From assembly GCA_025989215.1 (NCBI GenBank), contig JAPDNP010000009.1, positions 124,001 to 188,000 of the forward strand: 64,000 bases of DNA, read 5' to 3'. Position numbers and translations under genes: made by a program. The stretch is from Neisseriaceae bacterium JH1-16 (GTDB lineage: Bacteria > Pseudomonadota > Gammaproteobacteria > Burkholderiales > Chromobacteriaceae). Numbering within the stretch: the first letter of the stretch is position 1; each line of letters opens with the position of its first letter. The notes beneath the pieces were generated by a model, which saw only the letters and a list, made by a program, of their open reading frames with translations, was not told where the DNA came from and did not search any database. Shown here piece by piece: positions 1 through 7,992 of the stretch.

Positions 1-201
1 CGGCGGGCTGCCAACCAGCAGCACCGCGTCGGCGCCGGCGATGCTCGCTTCCAACAGCGGCTTCTGCACACCGTCGGCGGTGTGGATTTCCAGCTCCAGC
101 CGATGGCTGAGTCGCGCCGCGCTCTGGCGCAGCGCCTCGCCGGCCAGCATCGATTGGGTGCTGCGATCGCCCGCGGCGATCACGGCCAACAGGTTTGCCA
201 T
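1..201 (-). CDS. fruA: PTS fructose transporter EIIBC, N-terminal part (truncated by window edge)
   Basis: The 67 codons visible (start MANLLAVIAAGDRSTQSM) match the N-terminal EIIB-prime-like domain of fructose permease FruA, the membrane component that imports fructose and phosphorylates it to fructose 1-phosphate. The rest of the protein (EIIB, EIIC) lies beyond position 1. It is the third gene after fruB and fruK on the same strand, 58 bases downstream of fruK, which fits the usual fruBKA operon. The identity rests mainly on this context, since only the poorly conserved N-terminus is seen. Confidence 0.75.
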   Translation of the reverse strand, partial: MANLLAVIAAGDRSTQSMLAGEALRQSAARLSHRLELEIHTADGVQKPLLEASIAGADAVLLVGSPP

Positions 202-259
202 GGGTCTTCTCCTTCTATGCCATGTCGGCGCCGTTCCGGATGGAAGGCGGCCTTGTCGT

Positions 260-1210
260 TTAGATGATTCGCACCGTCACGTCGTCCATCAGCTTGCACA
301 CCACGCCCGGCGCCGGCAGGTGTGGCCCGATGCGGCCGAGCTTGGCCGCGGCGAACGCCACCGCACGTCGTGCAATGTCTTCCTCGCTGGCGCCACCACG
401 CCAGGCGCTGATCAGCCCGGCCACCAGCGCATCGCCGGCGCCGACGGTACTGAGCGCATGAATCACCGGCAGGCGGGCCAGCAGCACGCTGCGGGCATCG
501 ACGAACAACGCGCCCTCCTCGCCCAGCGACACCACCACCTTCTCGATGCCGCGCTGCTGCAGGCCGAACGCCGCCGACACCACGTCATCCAGCGTCGGCA
601 GCGGCCGGCCGGCCCACTGTTCCAGCTCGTGACGGTTGGGCTTGATGCAGGCTGGCAGCGACTCGCGCGGCGCGGCGAGCGCGGCGGCCAGCGGCGCGCC
701 GCTGGTATCGAGCAGCACCCGCGCGCCGAGCTTGTTCAGACGCGCGATCACCCGAGCGTGGCTGTCGGCCGGCAGGCCGGCCGGCAGGCTGCCGGCCAGC
801 ACCACGTCGCGGCCGAGCTCGGTCAGGTCGTCGAGCCGCTCCAGCAACCGGTCCAAATCCTCCTCGCCGACGTCCAGACCCGGCAGGTTGATGTCGGTGG
901 TCTCGCCGCGGCGGGTGTCGGCGAGCTTGATGTTGACCCGGGTGTTGCCCGGTACGCGCAGGAAGCGGTCGAGTATTCCCTTGGCTTCGAACAGCGCCTC
1001 GAACGGCTCGCTATTGCTCTTGCCGAGCAAGCCGGTCGCGAGCACCGGCGTGCCCCAGTCGGCGAGGCAGCTCGCGACGTTCACGCCCTTGCCGCCGGCG
1101 TTGCTGGCGACTGTTTTGGCCAGGTTGACGCTGCCCGGGTACAGGCCGTCGAGCGTGACGGTCTGGTCGATCGCCGGGTTCAGCGTGACGGTGATGACCG
1201 GGCCGCTCAT
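260..1210 (-). CDS. fruK: 1-phosphofructokinase
   Basis: FruK phosphorylates fructose 1-phosphate to fructose 1,6-bisphosphate in the cytoplasm, the second step of PTS fructose use. The 316-residue length is normal for the PfkB/ribokinase family. Visible motifs are the N-terminal TLNPAIDQT, the substrate-binding GGKGVNVA near residues 39-46, and the C-terminal signature STVGAGDALVAG, whose Asp is the catalytic base. Its ATG overlaps the TGA of fruB (ATGA), so translation is probably coupled. Sequence and context agree. Confidence 0.96.
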   Translation of the reverse strand: MSGPVITVTLNPAIDQTVTLDGLYPGSVNLAKTVASNAGGKGVNVASCLADWGTPVLATGLLGKSNSEPFEALFEAKGILDRFLRVPGNTRVNIKLADTRRGETTDINLPGLDVGEEDLDRLLERLDDLTELGRDVVLAGSLPAGLPADSHARVIARLNKLGARVLLDTSGAPLAAALAAPRESLPACIKPNRHELEQWAGRPLPTLDDVVSAAFGLQQRGIEKVVVSLGEEGALFVDARSVLLARLPVIHALSTVGAGDALVAGLISAWRGGASEEDIARRAVAFAAAKLGRIGPHLPAPGVVCKLMDDVTVRII

Positions 1211-3714
1211 GCCAACTCCCCTTCCAAGGCGCGCACCGCTTCGGCGCTGTCGCAGTCGAGCGCGCGGGCGGCGAGCTCGGCGAGCATGCTCTGTTCGCTG
1301 CTACGCAGCCGGGCCTTCACCGCCGCCACGTCGCGCGGGCTCATCGACAGCTCGGCCACGCCGAGCCCCACCAGCAGCGCCGCGCCGAACGGGTCGCCGG
1401 CGATGCCGCCGCACACCCCGACCCAGCGCTGGTGCAGCGCCGCGCCGTTGACGGTCTGCTGGATCAGCCTCAGCACCGCCGGGTGCAGGCTGTCGGCTTC
1501 GGCGGCCAGATCCGGGTGCTGGCGGTCGATCGCCAGCACGTACTGGGTCAGGTCGTTGGTGCCGATCGAGAAGAAGTCGACGTGCTCGGCCAACTTGTCG
1601 GCCAGCGCGGCCACCGCCGGCACCTCGACCATGATGCCCAGCGCCACCGCCGGCGCGTCGAGCTCGACGCGGATGCGCTCGCAGATCGCGCGCAGCGTGA
1701 TCACTTCCTTCAGCGAGGTGATCATCGGGAACATGATGGACAGCGGGTGTCCCGATTTGGCGGCGCGGTACAGCGCGCGCAGCTGCGGCTCCAGCAGGTC
1801 CGGACGGCGCAGCAGCAACCGCGCGCCGCGCACGCCGAGGAAGGGGTTCTCCTCGTGCGGCAGGTTCAGGTGCGGCACCTGCTTGTCGCCGCCGATGTCG
1901 AGCGCGCGCACGATCAGCGGCCGACCGCCCAGCGCCTCCAGCATCGCCTGGTAGACCTCGAACTGCTCTTCCTCGTCCGGCGCATGGTCGCGCTCCAGGA
2001 ACAGGAACTCGGTCCGCATCAGCCCGACACCCTCGGCGCCGTCGGCCAGCGCCGCCGCCACCTGATCGGGACGGTTGACGTTGGCGGCGATCTCGATCAC
2101 GTGGCCGTCGCGGGTCTGCGCCGGCAGCGCGCGCTCGGCCGCTTCGCGCTCCTTGCGGTAGTTCTGCGTCGCCACCCAATCGCGCGCCGCGCCGATGTCG
2201 GACTCGGACGGATTCAGGTACAGCCGGCCGGTCTGGCCGTCGAGGATCGCCGGCGTGCCGTCGGCGATGTCGAGCAGCGCCGCGCCGCCGGCCACCAGCG
2301 CCGGCAGGCCCAGCGTGCGCGCCAGGATCGCGGTGTGCGAGGTCGGCCCGCCCTGCGCGGTGGCGAGGCCGATCACTTTATCGGTGTCGAGCGCGGCGGT
2401 ATCGGACGGCGACAGGTCGGCCGCGACCAGGATGCAGTCGTCGCCCGGCAGCGACTGCAGCGAGGTGAAGCGCAGCGTCGGCTCGATCTGGCCGAGCACG
2501 CGCCGGCCCACGTCGCGCAGGTCGGCGGCGCGCGCGGCGAGCAGCGGGTTGCCCAGCGCCGCCAGCCGGTCGGCGAGGCGGTCCACCGCCTGCTGCCAGG
2601 ACCAGGCGACGCCGTGGCCCTCGACCATCAGCTGGCAGGTCAGCGTCAGCAGATCGGTATCGTTCAAGAGCTCGGCGTGCGCCTTGAAGATCGCCGCCTC
2701 GGCCTTGCCGAGCCGGCGCGCGGTGTCGTCGGCCAGCGCCTTCAGCTCGCTGCGGGTCGCCGCCAGCGCGGCGTCGAGCCGGTCGCCGCCCTCGCTGAGC
2801 GTCTGCGGATGATCGGGCACGCTGACCTCGCCCTGGCTCAGCACGTGCACGCGGCCGATGGTCAGGCCCGGGCTGGCGGCGATGCCGGCCAGCGCCAGCG
2901 GGTGGCCCGGCGGCACCCAGCCCTGCTGGGCGGCGTGCGCCTGCGCCTTCTGCGCGGCCAAGGCCGCCTCGGTCTGCTCCTGCGCCGACAGCCGGCTCAT
3001 CACCTGCTGCAGCCGGGCCAGTGCCGCCGCCGCATCGCCGCCTTCGGCCGACACGGAGAGCACATCGCCGTGCGCCAGGCCCAGTTGCAGCAGCGAGATC
3101 AGATTCTTCGCGTCGGCGGTTTCCGCGCCATGGCGCACCTGGATGTGGGCGGCGAACTGCCGGGCGGTCTCGACCCACTGGGTGGCCGGGCGGGCGTGCA
3201 GGCCGTTCGGGTAGTCGAGTGTCCACTCAAACGCTTCGGCGTAGTCGGCCTGCGGCGCCGACTCGACCACCGGGGCCGCGGCGCTGTCGGTCAGCGCGGC
3301 GATCAGCTCGGCGGCGTGTGCGGTGTCGAACAGGCTGACGAGCCGCGCCTCGTCCTGCAGTAGCCGGGTCAGGCGACGCAGCAGCACGATGTGTTCGTCG
3401 GACTGGGCCGCGATCGCGAACACCAGCCGGGTCTGCTGCCCCGGGTTCCACTCCAGGCCGTCTGGAATCTGCACCACCGCGATGCCGGTCTGGCGGATCA
3501 GGTGGCGGTCGGCCGCCATGCCGTGCGGGATCGCCACGCCGTGGCCGAGAAAGGTATTGGCCAGCGACTCGCGGCGCAGCAGGCTGTCGACGTAACCGGG
3601 GTCGATGCAGCCGGCGGCGACCAGCAATTCGCCCGCTTCGCGGATCGCGCTGTCCTTGTCGACGGCGCGGCTTTGCAGCCGAATCAGCTCGGGACGGATC
3701 AGGTCTTGGCTCAT
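1207..3714 (-). CDS. fruB: Multiphosphoryl transfer protein (fused EIIA-Fru, HPr and enzyme I)
   Basis: This 835-residue protein carries phosphate from phosphoenolpyruvate to the fructose permease. Three domains appear in order: EIIA(Fru) with phospho-His64 in GVAIPHG, HPr with phospho-His173 in GLHARPA, and enzyme I with phospho-His460 in GGPTSHTAILAR, followed by the PEP-binding barrel (LRTEFLF-like and GTNDL motifs). I start it at MSQDLIRPEL (3714) because AGGAGA lies just upstream and homologues begin here; the open frame runs on to 3879 without support. The enzyme I fusion makes this pathway independent of a separate PtsI/PtsH, as in Pseudomonas-type fructose systems. Confidence 0.96.
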   Translation of the reverse strand: MSQDLIRPELIRLQSRAVDKDSAIREAGELLVAAGCIDPGYVDSLLRRESLANTFLGHGVAIPHGMAADRHLIRQTGIAVVQIPDGLEWNPGQQTRLVFAIAAQSDEHIVLLRRLTRLLQDEARLVSLFDTAHAAELIAALTDSAAAPVVESAPQADYAEAFEWTLDYPNGLHARPATQWVETARQFAAHIQVRHGAETADAKNLISLLQLGLAHGDVLSVSAEGGDAAAALARLQQVMSRLSAQEQTEAALAAQKAQAHAAQQGWVPPGHPLALAGIAASPGLTIGRVHVLSQGEVSVPDHPQTLSEGGDRLDAALAATRSELKALADDTARRLGKAEAAIFKAHAELLNDTDLLTLTCQLMVEGHGVAWSWQQAVDRLADRLAALGNPLLAARAADLRDVGRRVLGQIEPTLRFTSLQSLPGDDCILVAADLSPSDTAALDTDKVIGLATAQGGPTSHTAILARTLGLPALVAGGAALLDIADGTPAILDGQTGRLYLNPSESDIGAARDWVATQNYRKEREAAERALPAQTRDGHVIEIAANVNRPDQVAAALADGAEGVGLMRTEFLFLERDHAPDEEEQFEVYQAMLEALGGRPLIVRALDIGGDKQVPHLNLPHEENPFLGVRGARLLLRRPDLLEPQLRALYRAAKSGHPLSIMFPMITSLKEVITLRAICERIRVELDAPAVALGIMVEVPAVAALADKLAEHVDFFSIGTNDLTQYVLAIDRQHPDLAAEADSLHPAVLRLIQQTVNGAALHQRWVGVCGGIAGDPFGAALLVGLGVAELSMSPRDVAAVKARLRSSEQSMLAELAARALDCDSAEAVRALEGELA

Positions 3715-3862
3715 GGTGCAGCGGTCTCCTTTGTTGTGGCGGGGGCCTGTGGCCTGCTCGCCGCGACACCGATACGGATCAGTGTCCTGCCCCGGTCTCT
3801 GCGCCCGGGTGCTTCGTTCTAGGACAGGACGCGACGCTTGTCGCACCCCTCTTCCGTTGCAT

Positions 3863-3876
3863 TGAAATCGATTACA
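3863..3876. promoter_or_regulatory. Candidate FruR/Cra-type operator upstream of fruB
   Basis: TGAAATCGATTACA is an imperfect palindrome of the LacI-family FruR/Cra class (TGAAWCGNTTNA-like). It lies in the divergent fruB-fruR gap, about 150 bases upstream of the fruB start. A second copy abuts the fruR start. Binding is inferred from motif and position. Confidence 0.6.
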
Positions 3877-3996
3877 CAAACACTGTCAATAAACTTTCTC
3901 GCCGCTTGTCAAGCGAACAAGAGGCCCATGAGTATCTATCCGAGAAAATAAGGCTTGCCAAGCACCTAGCGCTGTTGCAGCATCGTAAAATCTTGA

Positions 3997-4012
3997 CTGA
4001 AAACGATTGCAA
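3997..4012. promoter_or_regulatory. Candidate FruR operator overlapping the fruR translation start region
   Basis: CTGAAAACGATTGCAA resembles the Cra/FruR consensus and ends two bases before the fruR ATG, where a ribosome binding site would sit; no clear Shine-Dalgarno is visible. This suggests tight autorepression, with fructose 1-phosphate as the probable inducer by analogy with FruR. Confidence 0.6.
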
Positions 4013-4014
4013 TC

Positions 4015-5001
4015 ATGACAGTACGCATCAAGGACGTGGCCCAGGCCGCCGGGGTGTCGGTCGCCACCGTGTCGCGCGCGCTGGGCGAGGGCCCGGTCAG
4101 CGACAGCCTGCGCAAGAAGGTCGAGGCGGCGGTGGCCGCCACCGGCTATCGCCCCAATCTGTCGGCGCGGCGGCTGCGCTCGCAGCACTCGCAGACCATC
4201 GGCCTGATCGTGTCGGACATCCGCAACCCCTTCTTCACCGCGGTCAGCCGCGCGGTGGAGGACGCAGCCTACCAGCTGGGCATGCGGGTGATCCTGTGCA
4301 ACACCGACGAGAACCTCGACAAGGAGGCGCTCTACCTGCGGCTGATGCAGGAGGAGCGCGTCACTGGGGTGATCTTCGCCCCGACCCGCGAGACCGCCGC
4401 CACGCTCGACGTCGACGCGCTGGGCTTCCCGGTGGTGCTGATCGACCGCGCCGGCCCCCCAGGGCGCCACGACGCGGTGGTGCTCGACAACGCCGAGGCG
4501 GCCGCCCTATTGGTCGACCACCTGGTGGCGCAGGGCTATCGGCGCATCGGCGGGCTGTTCGGCAACACCAGCACCACCGGCGCCGAGCGCCATGCCGGCT
4601 TCGTCGCCGCGCTGCAGCGCCACGGCCTCGAGGCACCGGCGCGCTTCGTCGCACCGAGCGCCGCCGCGGCCGAGCAGGCGCTGGGACTATGGTTGCGTGA
4701 CGCGGACCGGCCGGACGCGCTGGTGGTCAGCAACGGCCTGTTCCTGCTCGGCGTGCTGCGCGCGGTGAAGCACGCCGAGCTGGCGGTGCCGGGCGAGCTC
4801 GCCATCGCCGGTTTCGACAACGACGACTGGACCGACCTGGCCGGCCCGGGCCTGACGGTGATCGAGCAGCCGGTGTACGAAATCGGCCGCACCGCGATGG
4901 CGATGCTGATGGAGCGGCTGGACAACCCGGCCCAGCTGCCGCGCAAGGTGGTGCTGACCGGGCGACTGGTGACGCGCGGTTCCAGCCGCCCGCGCGGCTG
5001 A
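4015..5001 (+). CDS. fruR: LacI-family fructose operon regulator
   Basis: This 328-residue transcription factor has the LacI-type N-terminal helix-turn-helix (IKDVAQAAGVSVATVSRAL, residues 5-23) and a hinge, then a periplasmic-binding-protein-like effector domain (QTIGLIVSDIRNPFF). It is divergent from fruBKA, and both genes carry similar palindromes upstream. By analogy with FruR/Cra it should repress fruBKA until a phosphorylated fructose binds. The HTH begins five residues after the ATG, as is normal for the family, which supports this start. Confidence 0.92.
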   Translation: MTVRIKDVAQAAGVSVATVSRALGEGPVSDSLRKKVEAAVAATGYRPNLSARRLRSQHSQTIGLIVSDIRNPFFTAVSRAVEDAAYQLGMRVILCNTDENLDKEALYLRLMQEERVTGVIFAPTRETAATLDVDALGFPVVLIDRAGPPGRHDAVVLDNAEAAALLVDHLVAQGYRRIGGLFGNTSTTGAERHAGFVAALQRHGLEAPARFVAPSAAAAEQALGLWLRDADRPDALVVSNGLFLLGVLRAVKHAELAVPGELAIAGFDNDDWTDLAGPGLTVIEQPVYEIGRTAMAMLMERLDNPAQLPRKVVLTGRLVTRGSSRPRG

Positions 5002-5059
5002 GCGCATCCGTTTTCAAAACAGCGCCGAGGCTCACTCGCCCCGGTGCCGTCCCCTCCTG

Positions 5060-5087
5060 GCCAAGCCCCCCCTCCGCGGGGCTTGGC
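5060..5087 (+). terminator. GC-rich hairpin after fruR
   Basis: GCCAAGCCCC and GGGGCTTGGC form a perfect 10-bp stem with an 8-base loop. No T-run follows, so it is at best a weak intrinsic terminator or a Rho-assisted 3' end. Confidence 0.45.
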
Positions 5088-5233
5088 ACGCCCCGCCGTG
5101 GCGCCTATATATCTGCATGGCGACTGCCCGCTTGCCGAGCGGCCCGTCCGCCATCATCTCGCCCGAGCAGGATCACCCAACCACCACAGATCGTGAGCAG
5201 CCTTTGACAGGCTGGCCACAAGCCAGCCCCTCG

Positions 5234-5243
5234 TTCGGCCAAC
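5234..5243 (-). repeat. GTTGGCCGAA motif copy, intergenic
   Basis: TTCGGCCAAC on the plus strand is followed directly by the AAGGAG ribosome binding site of the dienelactone hydrolase gene. It is one of 20 exact copies counted in the window (see findings). Confidence 0.7.
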
Positions 5244-5258
5244 CTTAAGGAGTCCACC

Positions 5259-5957
5259 TTGAATTCTCGCTGGATCGATATCACCACCGCCCAGGGCGAA
5301 ACCTTCTCCGGCTATCTGTCGCTGCCGCCGACCGATAGCGGCCCGGGCATCGTGCTGGTGCAGGAAATCTGGGGCGTCAACGAACACATCCGCGCCGTGG
5401 CCGACCAGTACGCGCTAGCCGGCTACGTGGTGCTGGCGCCGGACGTGTTCTGGCGCATCGAGCCGCGCGTCGAGCTGAACTACGACCAGGCCGGCAGCGC
5501 CCGCGCGTTCGAGCTGTACCAGAAGGTCGACACCGCCCAGGCCGCCGCCGATGTGGCCAGCGCGCTCGATACGCTGCGCGGTCTGCCGGAGGTGACCGGC
5601 AAGGTCGCGACCCTAGGCTTCTGCCTGGGCGGCCAGCTTGCCTACCGCGCCGCGGCGATCGGTCGGGCCGATGCGGCGGTCGCCTACTACGGCGGCGGCA
5701 TCAACCAGCACCTGGACGTGGCTGACAAGATCGCCCAGCCGATCCTGTTCCACTACGCCCAGCAGGACAGCCATATCCCGCAAAGCGCGGTCGCCGAGGT
5801 GAAGGCGCGCTTCGCCGGCAAACCGAACGCCACCTTCTTCGACTACCCGGGCGTCGACCACGGCTTCAACTGCTGGGGCCGCACCGCGGTGTACAACCAG
5901 CGCGCCGCCGCGCTGGCCTTGGGCCGCACGCTGGAGTTCCTGTCGCAGCATCTGTAA
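5259..5957 (+). CDS. Dienelactone hydrolase family protein
   Basis: Alpha/beta hydrolase of the dienelactone hydrolase type, 232 residues, cytoplasmic. The catalytic triad is visible as Cys122 in GFCLGG, Asp170 in YAQQDSHIP and His201 in GVDHGFNCW, with the early Glu-containing segment QEIWGVNEHI that is typical of the family. The start is TTG (5259), chosen because AAGGAG lies 7 bases upstream and the next ATG is far inside the fold. Substrate is unknown: no chlorocatechol pathway gene is nearby, so it is more likely a general carboxymethylenebutenolidase-like esterase. Confidence 0.9.
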   Translation: MNSRWIDITTAQGETFSGYLSLPPTDSGPGIVLVQEIWGVNEHIRAVADQYALAGYVVLAPDVFWRIEPRVELNYDQAGSARAFELYQKVDTAQAAADVASALDTLRGLPEVTGKVATLGFCLGGQLAYRAAAIGRADAAVAYYGGGINQHLDVADKIAQPILFHYAQQDSHIPQSAVAEVKARFAGKPNATFFDYPGVDHGFNCWGRTAVYNQRAAALALGRTLEFLSQHL

Positions 5958-5976
5958 GCCAGCGAGCGCTACATGC

Positions 5977-6013
5977 AAAACGCCGCCGTTCCTTGCCAGG
6001 GCGGCGGCGTTTT
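5977..6013 (+). terminator. Intrinsic terminator after dienelactone hydrolase
   Basis: AAAACGCCGCC and GGCGGCGGCGTTTT form a strong GC stem with a T-run, 20 bases after the stop codon. The A-run on the other side could also stop transcription on the opposite strand. Confidence 0.85.
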
Positions 6014-6214
6014 CTTGTGCGACACGGGAAATCGTCTCTCATTCCGGCTCACGCGGGAGACATCACAGAGACGTAGGATGGAGGCGGAATCGCCGTCAGC
6101 CATCGTCCCGTTTCGGATACCGTTGGATGAAAGCCGCCTTGCCGATTCCATCGGCGCTCCACACACCAGCATGCGAAGGCTTGCGGCATCGCCACCGCCA
6201 TCCCGCCGGCCAGT

Positions 6215-6234
6215 TTCGGCCAACGTTGGCCGAA
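6215..6234. repeat. Perfect 20-bp palindrome made of two GTTGGCCGAA motifs
   Basis: TTCGGCCAACGTTGGCCGAA is a perfect palindrome of two head-to-head copies of the window-wide 10-mer. It sits 8 bases beyond the stop codon of the XRE-PAS gene, the position where paired uptake sequences act as terminators in Neisseria. No T-run is present. Confidence 0.85.
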
Positions 6235-6242
6235 CGCCCCGG

Positions 6243-7604
6243 CTAACCGTCCTGCCGCATCACCCCACCCAGCCATTGCGCCGCGCCGGGCACTCGCGTG
6301 CCGAACAGCTGCACAGTCGTGCCGTCCTGGCGTTTTCCAGCGAAGCAGAACCGCTCCCGGTCCAGCGCCATCTCGAAGCGCTCCACGCTATCCGCCGACC
6401 ACAGCGCCCGCCACTCTTCGGCGGACAGCTCGCCGGCCCGCCCCTCGCCGGTCAGCAGCCGCATCGCCGCCACGTCCAGCATCACGCGGCCGCTCGCCGC
6501 ATCGCAGCGCCAGCGGCCGATACCGGCCGCGTCGAACAGCAGCTCAGCCTCGCCGGCCGCCTCTTCCAACGCCGCCGCGCGGGTGTGCTGGGCGGTGACG
6601 TCGTCGATCACCGTGACCAGGTACTCTGGCTCGCCGCTGTCCGGGTTGCGTTGCAACGACGTCTTCACGTTGACCCAGATCACACTGCCGTCCTTGCGGC
6701 GGAAACGCTTCTGCAGCGAGTACATAGCGATGTCGCCGGCCAGCAGCCGGTCGAGCTGCGCCAGGTTCTCGACCAGATCGTCCTCCAGCGTCAGCGACTG
6801 GAAGGTCAACGCGGTCAGCTCGTTGGCCGAATAACCGAGCAGTTCGCACAGCGTCTGGTTGACCTTCAGCCAGCGTCCGTCCAGCCCGATGTAGGCGATC
6901 CCGCCCGAGGCATTTTCGAAGATCGCCCGAAAGCGCGCCTCGCTGCGACGCAGTGCCTCCTCGGCGGTCTTGCGCGCGGTGTTGTCCATGCTGATGCCGA
7001 CCATCTTGACGATGCGCCCGTCGGCGTCGCGCAGCGGTGTGGCGCGCGAGGCGATCCAGCGCGTCGCGCCGTCGGGGTCGACCAGGCGAAAGTCGATCTC
7101 GTGCGCGTCGCCGGTGGCGATCGAATGCTCGTACACCTCGCGCATCATCGCCGCATCGTCGGCCGGCACATGCGGCCAGAAGTCCTCGTTGCGACCGATC
7201 GGCCAGCCGTACACCGCCTCGACGTTGGCCGAATAGGTGACCGCGTCGGTGATCAGGTTCCACTCCCAGGTGACGATGCGCGCGTTCTCCTGCGCGAGCT
7301 TCATGCGCGCCTCGCTCTCCATGATCTCGGCGGTGTAGCGGCGGCGCACCTCGGTCATCGGCAGCTCCACCGGCGCGGCGGCGGCCAAGTCGCGTTGCGC
7401 CTCCTCGCCGTAGCGCAGCCAGATCCAGTTCACCCCCAGAAAGGCCGCCAGCCGGCGCAGATTGTCGTAGTCGATCTCGCCGCCGCGGGTCCACTTGTGC
7501 ACAGCCGGACGCGACACGCCCAGCACGGTCGCCACTGCCTGCAGCGTCAGTTTCTTGTGTTCGAGCAGTTCTTTCAGGCGAAAAGCGAAGCTGTTTTCAG
7601 TCAT
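6243..7604 (-). CDS. XRE-family HTH protein with PAS sensor domains
   Basis: The 453-residue protein starts with a Cro/CI-type helix-turn-helix (LTLQAVATVLGVSRPAVHKW, about residues 19-38), followed by two recognisable PAS/PAC units (about 105-215 and 220-345, the second with the typical FENASGGIAYIGLDGRWLKV-type opening). A third, degenerate PAS-like segment runs to the C-terminus. There is no GGDEF, EAL, kinase or methyl-accepting domain, so DNA binding is the only visible output. It is divergent from the MACPF gene and may regulate it. The ligand is unknown. Confidence 0.85.
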   Translation of the reverse strand: MTENSFAFRLKELLEHKKLTLQAVATVLGVSRPAVHKWTRGGEIDYDNLRRLAAFLGVNWIWLRYGEEAQRDLAAAAPVELPMTEVRRRYTAEIMESEARMKLAQENARIVTWEWNLITDAVTYSANVEAVYGWPIGRNEDFWPHVPADDAAMMREVYEHSIATGDAHEIDFRLVDPDGATRWIASRATPLRDADGRIVKMVGISMDNTARKTAEEALRRSEARFRAIFENASGGIAYIGLDGRWLKVNQTLCELLGYSANELTALTFQSLTLEDDLVENLAQLDRLLAGDIAMYSLQKRFRRKDGSVIWVNVKTSLQRNPDSGEPEYLVTVIDDVTAQHTRAAALEEAAGEAELLFDAAGIGRWRCDAASGRVMLDVAAMRLLTGEGRAGELSAEEWRALWSADSVERFEMALDRERFCFAGKRQDGTTVQLFGTRVPGAAQWLGGVMRQDG

Positions 7605-7992
7605 GGATACGGTTCGGGAATGCGTTGGTCATGCATGGAAAGTTGCGGCGTAAGGTACACCTGGCACGAAGAAAACGCCAAGCATGCTTGGCCCACTTTG
7701 CCGAACGCGTTGCATCCCTGGCAACGACCACCGCCTCGCACACGGCGGCGATCGATACGCGGGAGGGTCGCCACGTCAGCCGCCGAGGAGCGGCCGAGCG
7801 CAGCCGTCATTTATAACAAGTTATGAATCCATTTTGAATATGAAAATAACATGTAAATTTCCTTGCAATAAACAACCGCACATCTAGCATGGTTTGTGGG
7901 CAGATAACGCCGACCGCAGTAGCAAATGCCTAAACCAGTAATTTTCTCGATCGAATATGGCCACCGCCACTCACTAGAAGAGGAGTTACCCC
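7605..7992. other. Divergent promoter region between XRE-PAS and MACPF genes
   Basis: No gene is seen here. The part from about 7810 to 7970 is clearly AT-richer than its surroundings and contains the split palindrome ATAAC-AA-GTTAT at 7813-7824, a possible operator. GAAGAGGAGTTACCCC directly precedes the MACPF ATG and is a good ribosome binding site. Confidence 0.5.

Noticed and set aside
41-3363. Long plus-strand frames opposite fruK and fruB
   Set aside because: Shadows of the confidently identified PTS genes; no family motif and low-complexity composition.
5168-5199. Possible second copy of the 10821-10965 element
   Set aside because: Only two short blocks (CAGGATCACCC and CAGATCGTGA) match; too little to call an element.
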